Shown piece after piece: positions 17,579 through 24,555 of a DNA stretch of 36,341 nucleotides. The notes under the pieces are model-generated. The model did not search any database. It saw only the letters and a list, made by a program, of their open reading frames with translations, and had not been told where the DNA came from. Origin of the DNA: CAYYDH01 sp964470615 (GTDB lineage Bacteria; Patescibacteriota; Minisyncoccia; Minisyncoccales; GWA2-38-27); contig CAYYDH010000002.1 in assembly GCA_964470615.1 (NCBI GenBank), positions 1 to 36,341 of the forward strand, read 5' to 3'. The position numbers and the translations under genes are program-made. Position 1 is the stretch's first letter. The number at the start of each line of letters is the position of its first letter.

Positions 17579-18580
17579 ATGGCAAAAAAAGAAAAAAAAC
17601 ACGAAGATAAAGCTAGTTTGCAGGAGGCGGTTGAAGAAATAAAACAGAAATTCGGCGAGGGAGCAATAATGAAGCTAAAAGATGTGCATCCAGTTGATAC
17701 CGGGGCTATTTCCACGGGCTCAATTTCTCTTGATTTGGCTTTGGGGATAGGAGGAGTGCCTCGTGGCCGGGTAATTGAGATTTTTGGTCCGGAATCTACT
17801 GGCAAAACAACGTTAGCCCTTCATATATTAAAGGAGTCCCAAAAGAAAGGAGGGGTTGGCGCTTTTATCGATGTTGAACACGCTTTAGATCCAGAGTACG
17901 CCGCCAAGATTGGCGTTAATATTGACGATCTTTTAATATCCCAGCCAGATTCAGGCGAACAGGCCCTACAGATTGTCGAAACCTTAGTAAGGTCAGGAGA
18001 GGTGGATGTGATAGTAGTCGATTCAGTTGCAGCATTAGCTCCTAAGGCCGAGATTGCCGGTGAAATGGGAGAGTTCCAAATTGGCCTTCAGGCCAGGTTG
18101 ATGTCCTCGGCTTTAAGGAAGCTTTCGTCAGTCGTTTCCAAAACAAAAACAGTTATTGTTTTCTTGAATCAGACAAGAATGAAGATAGGAATTATGTTTG
18201 GAAACCCGGAGACTACACCCGGCGGTCTAGCCCTTAAATTCTACGCTTCGGTTAGGATTGACTTAAGAAGAATTGCTCAGATAAAACAAGGGGAAGAAAT
18301 TACTGGTTCCAGGATAAAAGCTAAAATAGTTAAGAATAAAGTAGCTGCCCCCTTTAAGATAGTGGAGTTTGATATATTTTATAACGAAGGAATTTCTTAT
18401 CTCGGCGATATTCTAAACGCCGCTATTAAAAAAGAGATTGTTAAAAGATCAGGCAGTTGGTTTCAGTATGAAGATACTAAGCTGGGCCAAGGGGTTGAAG
18501 GAGCGAAAAAGTTTTTAGCCGAAAACCCAGCCTTGACGGAAAAAATTAAAAAGGCAATATTAGAAAAACCAACACCATGA
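17579..18580 (+). CDS. recA: Recombinase RecA
   Basis: Strand-exchange ATPase, 333 residues. ATG 17579 (MAKKEKK) was chosen over an upstream in-frame start at 17519 that would overlap ftsK by 50 bases. Walker A is GPESTGKT (residues 70-77), and the L2 region FGNPETTPGG is well conserved. The L1 DNA-binding loop reads GEMGEFQIG where most bacteria have GEMGDSHMG or GDSHVG. The acidic C-terminal tail of E. coli RecA is missing; the protein ends KKAILEKPTP. No SOS box was found and the gene lacks its own obvious promoter, so it is probably expressed constitutively with ftsK. The stop overlaps the trpS start (ATGA). Confidence 0.97.
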   Translation: MAKKEKKHEDKASLQEAVEEIKQKFGEGAIMKLKDVHPVDTGAISTGSISLDLALGIGGVPRGRVIEIFGPESTGKTTLALHILKESQKKGGVGAFIDVEHALDPEYAAKIGVNIDDLLISQPDSGEQALQIVETLVRSGEVDVIVVDSVAALAPKAEIAGEMGEFQIGLQARLMSSALRKLSSVVSKTKTVIVFLNQTRMKIGIMFGNPETTPGGLALKFYASVRIDLRRIAQIKQGEEITGSRIKAKIVKNKVAAPFKIVEFDIFYNEGISYLGDILNAAIKKEIVKRSGSWFQYEDTKLGQGVEGAKKFLAENPALTEKIKKAILEKPTP

Positions 18581-19554
18581 GGATTATTAGCGGCATTCAG
18601 CCGACAGGCAATCTCCATATAGGGAATTATTTGGGAGCGATAAAGCAATGGCTTGATCTTCAGAAAGATAACGAGTGCCTTTTTTTTATCGCTGACCTGC
18701 ATTCTTTGACGGTTCCTTATAAACCGGAAAATCTTAGGAATAATATTTTTGAAGTAGCCATAGCTTACTTGGCTGCTGGTTTAGATCCTGAAAAAAGCAT
18801 TTTCTTTATTCAGTCGCAGATCCCAGGGCACTCAGAGCTTTGCTGGCTTTTAAATACGATTACCCCTATCGGTGATTTAGAAAGGATGACGCAATACAAA
18901 GAAAAATCCAAGCAATTCAAGAAGGACCTTAACGCCGGTCTTCTTAATTACCCCATTTTAATGGCAGCGGATATTCTTCTTTATAAGAGCGACGCTGTGC
19001 CAGTTGGCAAAGACCAGGTTCAGCACGTTGAGATGACAAGGACTATCGCTAGGAAATTTAACAGCCGATTTGGAGAAATATTTAAGGAGCCAAAGGTTAT
19101 TTTGCCTAAAATGGGCGAGAAAATAATGGCCCTGAACGATCCTAAGAAAAAGATGTCAAAATCCCTTGGTCAGGAAAGTTATGTCTCTCTTTTTGAAGAT
19201 CCAAAATCAATTGAGAAAAAGATAATGTCGGCTGTAACCGACACTGGCAAAGAAATAAAGTATAATCCTTCTAAAAAGCCTGGCATTTCCAACCTTCTAA
19301 CTATTTATAGCCTATTCAGCGGCCGGGAGATAAAGTCAATTGAGAGAGAATTTAAAGGTAAGGGCTACGCCGCTTTTAAAAAGTCCCTAGCTGACCTTTT
19401 GATAAAATCCCTGGAAGTTTTCCGGAAGAAACAAAAAGAACTCCTTTCTAGGGAGGTTTATGTGCAAGAGGTTTTAAACCATGGAGTCAGGCGCGCCAAA
19501 ATTATTTCCGAATCAACCATGCAAGAGGTTCGAGGGAAGATGGGGTTAAGCTAA
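18577..19554 (+). CDS. trpS: Tryptophanyl-tRNA synthetase
   Basis: Class I aminoacyl-tRNA synthetase charging tRNA-Trp, 325 residues, normal for bacterial TrpS. The HIGH-type motif is HIGN at residues 14-17 in GIQPTGNLHIGNYLG, and KMSKS is intact at 192-196. The substrate-pocket segment VPVGKDQVQHVEMTR is present. Translation is coupled to recA by a 4-base overlap. Its transcription stops inside the oppositely oriented phosphomannomutase gene. Confidence 0.97.
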   Translation: MRIISGIQPTGNLHIGNYLGAIKQWLDLQKDNECLFFIADLHSLTVPYKPENLRNNIFEVAIAYLAAGLDPEKSIFFIQSQIPGHSELCWLLNTITPIGDLERMTQYKEKSKQFKKDLNAGLLNYPILMAADILLYKSDAVPVGKDQVQHVEMTRTIARKFNSRFGEIFKEPKVILPKMGEKIMALNDPKKKMSKSLGQESYVSLFEDPKSIEKKIMSAVTDTGKEIKYNPSKKPGISNLLTIYSLFSGREIKSIEREFKGKGYAAFKKSLADLLIKSLEVFRKKQKELLSREVYVQEVLNHGVRRAKIISESTMQEVRGKMGLS

Positions 19555-19560
19555 CAAACA

Positions 19561-20901
19561 TCATTCAGAAATAAGAGCGGAAAGCTCTTTTTTCTTTTGT
19601 TCCAACAGCTCGTCTGTTTTGGCTTCAATTGTTAATCTTAGAAGCGGTTCGGTCTGGGAAGCCCTGACATTAAACCACCAATCATCATACTCTACTGTTA
19701 TTCCTTCCAAGAAGTCCTGACGTCCGTCTGAGTATTTTTCCTTTATTTTGCTTAAAATCAAGTCCTTGTTTTTGATTTCGAAATTAATTTCCGTCCCTTT
19801 GGCATAAGTAGCTAACTCCTTAACGATTTCAGAAACTTTTTTGCCTGATTCAGATATTATTTGTAGCAGGATTAAGAAAGAAATGAAGCCGGAATCAAAA
19901 TAGAAGTTATCTCTGAAAAGATAATGACCAGATACTTCGCCTCCCATTATCCCGTCTTTTTTCATCATTTCTCTTCTGATATAGATAACTCCAACTTTTG
20001 TTCTGATGGGTTTCCCGCCCCAGGTTTTTATAAATTCTGATACGGATTTTGAGCAGATTAGGTTATATGCGATTCCTTTACCCGGATTCTTTTCTAAAAG
20101 ATATTTAGCCAAAAGCAAAAGAGTAACGTCTCCTCTAATGAAGTGGCCTAGTTCGTCTATTAAATAAATTCGGTCAGCGTCTCCGTCAAAAATAAAGCCA
20201 AAATCCGCTTTTTTTTCTATGACTTCCCGGCTGATTTCATCGGTTGCCCCTTTTTCAAAAGCGTTAGAAGGGTGGGCAGGAAAACTCCCGTCCAATTTGA
20301 AGTTTAAGGAGACAATATCGAGAGGCAGCTTTTTCTTGATTAAAGGAATGACCTTTCCTGACATGCCATTGCCAGCGTCAATTACGACTTTAAACGGCTT
20401 TATTTTTTCAACATCAATAAAAGAAAAGATATGATTAATGTAATCTTGCCAGACATCAATATCGCTTGTTGCCCCTATTTTTTTAGCTTTTTTTAAATCA
20501 TTTTTTTCAATAAGCTCTCTTAAGCTTTTTCCGTCAACCATGTCAATTATTCCTTTTTCATTTTTGAGCAGTTTAAAGCCGTTATATTCTTTTGGATTAT
20601 GGCTGGCGGTTATCATAATTCCAGCATCGTAATTTTTGTTACTACCTACTGCAAAATACAGGTACTCGGTTGGGATTTCACCAAGTCCGTAAACATTGGC
20701 GCCCTGGCTGGTGATTCCTTTGACGAGCGCATTTGAAAGGGCAGGCGAAGAAAGGCGCATGTCTCTACCCACAACAACATTGATTGCTTTTGTGTGTTCA
20801 ACAAAAGCCTGGCCGATCTTGAAAGCGGCGTCTTCGTTTAGTTCTTCAGGGTAAATTCCTCTGATGTCGCGGGATTTGAATATTAAAGGATTGATTTCCA
20901 T
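19561..20901 (-). CDS. manB: Phosphomannomutase/phosphoglucomutase (alpha-D-phosphohexomutase)
   Basis: Interconverts hexose 1- and 6-phosphates, feeding nucleotide-sugar synthesis for surface glycans; 446 residues, the usual length. The phosphoserine loop TASHNP has Ser at residue 100, the metal loop is DGDAD at 239-243, the sugar-specificity loop is GGEVSGH at 320-326 (the form seen in dual PMM/PGM enzymes), and the phosphate-binding loop is RASQTEP at 413-419, with Gln replacing the commoner Asn or Gly. The fold and catalytic set are certain; the preferred sugar (mannose or glucose) is not. It is expressed alone from an extended -10 promoter placed almost on the start codon. Confidence 0.9.
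   Translation of the reverse strand: MEINPLIFKSRDIRGIYPEELNEDAAFKIGQAFVEHTKAINVVVGRDMRLSSPALSNALVKGITSQGANVYGLGEIPTEYLYFAVGSNKNYDAGIMITASHNPKEYNGFKLLKNEKGIIDMVDGKSLRELIEKNDLKKAKKIGATSDIDVWQDYINHIFSFIDVEKIKPFKVVIDAGNGMSGKVIPLIKKKLPLDIVSLNFKLDGSFPAHPSNAFEKGATDEISREVIEKKADFGFIFDGDADRIYLIDELGHFIRGDVTLLLLAKYLLEKNPGKGIAYNLICSKSVSEFIKTWGGKPIRTKVGVIYIRREMMKKDGIMGGEVSGHYLFRDNFYFDSGFISFLILLQIISESGKKVSEIVKELATYAKGTEINFEIKNKDLILSKIKEKYSDGRQDFLEGITVEYDDWWFNVRASQTEPLLRLTIEAKTDELLEQKKKELSALISE
19573..19598 (+). terminator. Intrinsic terminator of ftsK-recA-trpS
   Basis: AAGAGC (19573-19578), GGAAA loop, GCTCTT (19584-19589), then TTTTCTTTT. It lies wholly inside the last codons of the convergent phosphomannomutase gene; only 6 bases separate the two stop codons. 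Confidence 0.7.
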
Positions 20902-20909
20902 AATGAATT

Positions 20910-20918
20910 ATTATAGCA
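20910..20918 (-). promoter_or_regulatory. Extended -10 promoter of phosphomannomutase, near-leaderless
   Basis: On the minus strand TGCTATAAT, with a poor -35. Only 8 bases separate the -10 from the ATG, so the transcript should start 1-3 bases before the start codon. Confidence 0.6.
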
Positions 20919-20948
20919 TAACGGGAGATAAATTTAAGTCAGAAAGAG

Positions 20949-20977
20949 TTGACCTGCTACTTATTTCCTGCTACAAT
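20949..20977 (+). promoter_or_regulatory. Promoter of rpsF-ssb-rpsR
   Basis: TTGACC (20949-20954), 17-base spacer, TACAAT (20972-20977) with TGC just upstream. Predicted start is near 20984, giving a leader of about 16 bases. This promoter also shows that an upstream TTG at 20949 cannot be the rpsF start. Confidence 0.8.
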
Positions 20978-20999
20978 AGCTTTATCAATTTATAACAAT

Positions 21000-21428
21000 A
21001 TGCAGAATTACGAATTAGCTTATTTGGTGACCCCAGAAGTCTCTGAAGAAGAATTGAAGGGCCTTATTGAAAAAATAGGCGGTTTTATTTCAGACGAACA
21101 GGGCACGATAGATAAAACTCCGTTTTCTTCTAAAAGAAGACTAGGATATCCTATCAAGAAACAAAGAGAGGCATTTTTGGTAAGTATGGATTTCCATTTA
21201 GCTGCTGAAAAAACAGAAAACTTGAAGAAAAAGATTGAATCAGAAGGCCAGATTTTGCGGCATTTACTTATGGTCAAAAGAGTTTCTAAAAAGGCCCTAG
21301 CGCCCCAGCGTCACTTTATCAAGAAAGCCCCGAAGACATCAGAAAAAACTCATGAGAAAATAAGCGAGCCTAAAAAGGTCGAACTAGAAGAAATTGACCA
21401 AAAAATAGAAGAAATTTTAGGCGAATAA
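21000..21428 (+). CDS. rpsF: 30S ribosomal protein bS6
   Basis: Small-subunit protein that pairs with bS18 on the platform; 142 residues from ATG 21000. The start gives the classic MQNYELAYLV opening, and the alternative upstream start falls on the -35 box. The ferredoxin-like core spans residues 1-95 (KTPFSSKRRLGYPIKK, then a strand ending RHLLMVKR). A lysine-then-glutamate-rich tail of about 45 residues follows, ending EIDQKIEEILGE. First gene of the conserved rpsF-ssb-rpsR operon; ssb starts 1 base after its stop. Confidence 0.95.
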   Translation: MQNYELAYLVTPEVSEEELKGLIEKIGGFISDEQGTIDKTPFSSKRRLGYPIKKQREAFLVSMDFHLAAEKTENLKKKIESEGQILRHLLMVKRVSKKALAPQRHFIKKAPKTSEKTHEKISEPKKVELEEIDQKIEEILGE

Positions 21429-21429
21429 A

Positions 21430-21900
21430 ATGAATCTGAATAAAGTGTTCTTAATCGGACGCCTGACAAAAGACCCAGAGGTAAAAAACACTCCTTCCGG
21501 ACAAATGGTTTGTACTTTTGGACTGGCTACTAACAGGGTCTGGTCAAAGCAGGGGGCCAAGCAAGAGAAAACTGAATTCCATAACATTGTACTATGGGGT
21601 AGGTTAGCAGAAATCGCCTCGCAGTATTTAAAGAAAGGCGGATTGACTTTGATCGAAGGAAGAATTCAGACTAGGTCTTGGCAGGATGCTTCAGGGATTA
21701 AGAAATACAAAACAGAGATTGTGGCTGATAACATCCAGCTAGGACCGAGAACAGGAGCTGTTGGGATGAAAAGTATGCCCCAAGAGCCGTTGATGGACGA
21801 GGAGCCGAGCAAAAACGTACCTGCTGACATACCGGCCGGAGAAATACCGATTATTGAGGAAGGCAATGAAGAGATTGACGTGAAGGATATCCCATTTTAG
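21430..21900 (+). CDS. ssb: Single-stranded DNA-binding protein
   Basis: Protects single-stranded DNA and recruits replication and repair enzymes; 156 residues. The OB fold covers residues 1-107 (NLNKVFLIGRLTKDPEV, FHNIVLWGRLAE, LTLIEGRIQTRSW). A flexible linker follows, ending in the acidic tip IDVKDIPF that matches the partner-binding C terminus of bacterial SSB. It sits between rpsF and rpsR as in most bacteria. At most a partial AGG precedes the start, so coupling to rpsF translation is likely. Confidence 0.97.
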   Translation: MNLNKVFLIGRLTKDPEVKNTPSGQMVCTFGLATNRVWSKQGAKQEKTEFHNIVLWGRLAEIASQYLKKGGLTLIEGRIQTRSWQDASGIKKYKTEIVADNIQLGPRTGAVGMKSMPQEPLMDEEPSKNVPADIPAGEIPIIEEGNEEIDVKDIPF

Positions 21901-21938
21901 AATTCAAAACGCGGATTTTAAGATTTATATATTTATTT

Positions 21939-22136
21939 ATGACTTGCTATTTTTGCCAAAGAAACGTAAGAGAAATTGATTTTAAAGACACCGAACTTTT
22001 GAAGAAGTTCGTTTCTGGTTTGGCCAAGATAAGAGCCAAAAAAAGAACAGGAACCTGCTCTAAGCACCAAAGAAAGCTAGCTGCAGCCGTTAAAAGAGCT
22101 AGACACCTAGGGTTATTGCCTTGTACAACTAAATAA
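21939..22136 (+). CDS. rpsR: 30S ribosomal protein bS18, Cys/His (probable zinc) form
   Basis: 65-residue bS18 with the conserved core (FKDTELLKKFVSGLAKI, SKHQRKLAAAVKRARHLGLLP). Cys3, Cys6, Cys40 and His43 form a CxxC...CxxH set that looks like a zinc site, matching the C+ form reported for bS18 and several other ribosomal proteins; metal binding is not proven here. The usual next gene, rplI (bL9), is absent: a terminator follows immediately. The 38-base AT-rich gap from ssb holds nothing recognisable. Confidence 0.95.
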   Translation: MTCYFCQRNVREIDFKDTELLKKFVSGLAKIRAKKRTGTCSKHQRKLAAAVKRARHLGLLPCTTK

Positions 22137-22137
22137 C

Positions 22138-22170
22138 AAAAAAGACCCGCTACTGAGGCGGGCCTTTTTG
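22138..22170. terminator. Bidirectional terminator between rpsR and RNase J gene
   Basis: CCCGC (22146-22150) pairs with GCGGG (22158-22162). An A/C mismatch is followed by an AAAG/CTTT extension, so both strands end in a T run. It serves the convergent rpsF operon and the long minus-strand unit. Confidence 0.85.
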
Positions 22171-22171
22171 T

Positions 22172-23869
22172 TTATACTTCAATAACAACCGGGAGAATCA
22201 TTGGGCGTCTTTTAGTTTTAGAGTGGAGAAACTCGCCTATTTTGTTCCTGATTTCGTCTTTCACGTAAACCCAGTTTACCGCTCCGCCCGTCCCAGCTGC
22301 TTTATCTATTATTTCGATAAGCTTTCTTCTGGTTTGAGCCAGCAAATCCTTTGATTCTCGAAGATAAACAAATCCTCTGGAGATTATATCTGGAGACCCG
22401 CAGACCTTGCCGGTTTGCCGGTCAATTACCGCCACAATGACAAACATGCCATCTTTAGCCAGCATCTGGCGGTCTCTTAAGACAACCTCGCCCACATCTC
22501 CAATGCCCAAACCGTCAACCATGATATAGTTTGAAGGAACGGTCTTTTTCTCAACGAAAAGCTCTTTTTTATTCAAGTTGATTATCTGGCCGTTTTCTGC
22601 AACCAGGATATTCTCAGAAGGAACGCCGGACATTTTTGCTATTTCGCCGTGGTTGATAAGCATTGAGTATTGCCCATGAATTGGGATAAAGAATTTTGGC
22701 TTCATTATTTTAATCATTTCCTTTAATTCTTCTATCTGAGCGTGGCCTCCGGCATGAATGTCCATCATTTTGTAGTTGAAAACCTTAGCGCCCTGGCGAT
22801 AAAGTTCGTCAATCAATATTTGAACGGTTCTTTCGTTGCCAGGTACTACCGAGGAAGACAAAATTACTTTGTCTCCTTTTTTCAGCCGCAGAAATTTATG
22901 TTCCTTATTGGCAATGCGCATTAGGACGGCTTGACCTTCTCCTTGGGCGCCAGTACAGACAACAGTTATTTTAGAATCAGGGTATCTATCAATATCTTTT
23001 ACGCCAATAAAGGTTCCCTTTTTGAATTTTAAGTAACCCAAGGACTTAGCCAATTCAACGTTAGTTTTCATCGAGTAGCCCTCAACGCAAACCTTTCTTC
23101 CGTATTTTTCAGAGATGTTAATTATTTGCTGCACTCTGCTTAAGAGCGAAGAAAAGGTGGCGGCTATCACCCGGCCCTCGGAGTTTTTGAATATTTCATC
23201 TAAGTCTTTTCCTATTGATTTTTCTGGAATTGAGTGCCCAGGTTCTTCAGCGCCCGTAGAGTCGGTCATCAAAAGACTGATTTTCTGTTTCCCGATTCTC
23301 TTCAGTTTTTCAAAGTCAGTCGGCTTGTCGTTTACCGGGCTGTCGTCAAACTTAAAGTCAGAAGCGTAAACTATATTACCGACCGGCGTCTTGATAAAGA
23401 GTCCAAAATCATCGGGGATATTGTGGTTTAGATGGAAGAGTTCAACCTCGAAGGGCCCTAGATTTATCCTATCTCCGTCTTTCACGGTCGTGATGTTTAT
23501 TTTCGGTCCGCCCGAAAAGTCTTCCTGTCTTTTCAAGATTATGCCGCGGGCAAAACCACCGGCGTAAAAACGGGGGTTGCCAAGCTGTTTTAAGAAGTAG
23601 GGAATAGCGCCAATATGGTCATAATGGCCATGAGTGATTATAACCCCCAGGATGTCTCTTGCTCGGCTTCTGAGGCAATCAATGTTGGGCAATATGTAGT
23701 CAATGCCCGGCATGTCTTCTCCTGGGAAGCGGAATCCCATGTCAGCAATTAAGATTTTCCGGCCATATTCAAAAACCGTCATATTACGGCCAATTTCGCC
23801 AAGCCCTCCGAGAGGGATTATTTTAAGATTTTCTTCCATTCTACTTTTCTGTTTAATTATTTTTTCCAT
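22172..23869 (-). CDS. rnj: Ribonuclease J
   Basis: Metallo-beta-lactamase/beta-CASP exo- and endoribonuclease for mRNA decay and rRNA maturation, 565 residues, normal length. The metal-binding motif is THGHYDH with H80, H82, D84 and H85. Other family motifs include DSTGAEEPGHS, MMDIHAGGHAQIEEL, FIPIHGQYSML and the C-terminal MVDGLGIGDVGEVVLRDR. The start at 23869 is used; Met11 (ATG at 23839) is an alternative that would give the commoner MEENLKIIPLGG opening. The gene lies 20 bases after tRNA-Leu and has no visible promoter, so it is probably read from the upstream unit. Confidence 0.95.
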   Translation of the reverse strand: MEKIIKQKSRMEENLKIIPLGGLGEIGRNMTVFEYGRKILIADMGFRFPGEDMPGIDYILPNIDCLRSRARDILGVIITHGHYDHIGAIPYFLKQLGNPRFYAGGFARGIILKRQEDFSGGPKINITTVKDGDRINLGPFEVELFHLNHNIPDDFGLFIKTPVGNIVYASDFKFDDSPVNDKPTDFEKLKRIGKQKISLLMTDSTGAEEPGHSIPEKSIGKDLDEIFKNSEGRVIAATFSSLLSRVQQIINISEKYGRKVCVEGYSMKTNVELAKSLGYLKFKKGTFIGVKDIDRYPDSKITVVCTGAQGEGQAVLMRIANKEHKFLRLKKGDKVILSSSVVPGNERTVQILIDELYRQGAKVFNYKMMDIHAGGHAQIEELKEMIKIMKPKFFIPIHGQYSMLINHGEIAKMSGVPSENILVAENGQIINLNKKELFVEKKTVPSNYIMVDGLGIGDVGEVVLRDRQMLAKDGMFVIVAVIDRQTGKVCGSPDIISRGFVYLRESKDLLAQTRRKLIEIIDKAAGTGGAVNWVYVKDEIRNKIGEFLHSKTKRRPMILPVVIEV

Positions 23870-23889
23870 AATTTTTTAAGTTAATTTAG

Positions 23890-23973
23890 TGCGGACGGAG
23901 AGAGTTGAACTCTCACGGGCTTGCGCCCCTTGGCTCCTGAGGCCAAGGCGTCTGCCAGTTCCGCCACGTCCGC
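23890..23973 (-). tRNA. tRNA-Leu(CAG)
   Basis: 84-base cloverleaf on the minus strand: acceptor GCGGACG / CGTCCGC with discriminator A, anticodon stem TTGGC/GCCAA around loop CTCAGGA (anticodon CAG, reading CUG), a long variable arm with GGGC..GCCC as expected for class II leucine tRNA, and T arm GAGAG-TTCAACT-CTCTC. CCA is not encoded (the next bases are CTA), so a CCA-adding enzyme is needed. The 5' end abuts the stop codon of the upstream isomerase gene with no intervening base. Confidence 0.95.
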
Positions 23974-24555
23974 TTATTTCAAAGAATCCAAGTTTTGAGG
24001 GATTTCTTTAAGGGAGCTTTCAAAGCGCAGTTCAGGAACCTCCTTATAATTCTCATTTTTTACCCAACCATTTTCCGTATAGTAATAGCAGGCGCCTTGC
24101 AAGCTTTCAAAAAGCGAGAAGTCGTTCCGGCAGTTTTTACAAATCCAATTAGCCATTTTGAGATCTTTTTCTGAGGGGTTGATAGTTACGTGGCCGTAAC
24201 CCGATGGGATAAGCGCGGCTTCGCCTTTTTTTGCTTTGATGGCGCAGACATCAGCAATTTTATTTTCGTCGCCTTTTTGCATCAAATAAATCGCTTCGCC
24301 TTCTAAAACTATATATAATTCGCCGTAGCTTTCAGTGTGGTTGTGCCCCTTTGTTTTAACAAACTCTTGGCCAAGCTTTCTAGCCGGGATAACAGTAATA
24401 TCGTATCTTAGGCCTTCTTTTTCTTCTAGCCCCCTATACATATAGTATAACTCAAGGTCTGGGGTTTTTCCCGCCCATTCCTGGTCGTACAAAACCGTCT
24501 TCATATCGCTTAGCTTCCTTATGCCAGGAGTTTTATTTTTTAGATCTATTTCCAT
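23974..24555 (-). CDS. pgiA: Cupin-type glucose-6-phosphate isomerase
   Basis: Interconverts glucose 6-phosphate and fructose 6-phosphate. This is the metal-dependent cupin family best known from archaea (Pyrococcus, Thermococcus), unrelated to the usual bacterial Pgi; 193 residues as expected. The metal ligands are visible: H71 and H73 in GHNHTESYGE, E79 and H122 in IPSGYGHVTIN. The start codon lies 10 bases inside the end of the upstream binding-protein gene, so the two are coupled. The stop codon directly touches tRNA-Leu. Family assignment is strong; cofactor metal cannot be told. Confidence 0.92.
   Translation of the reverse strand: MEIDLKNKTPGIRKLSDMKTVLYDQEWAGKTPDLELYYMYRGLEEKEGLRYDITVIPARKLGQEFVKTKGHNHTESYGELYIVLEGEAIYLMQKGDENKIADVCAIKAKKGEAALIPSGYGHVTINPSEKDLKMANWICKNCRNDFSLFESLQGACYYYTENGWVKNENYKEVPELRFESSLKEIPQNLDSLK

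Noticed and set aside
20949..20999. rpsF extension from TTG at 20949
   Set aside because: The extension covers the -35, the -10 and the predicted transcription start; ATG 21000 gives a standard bS6 N terminus.
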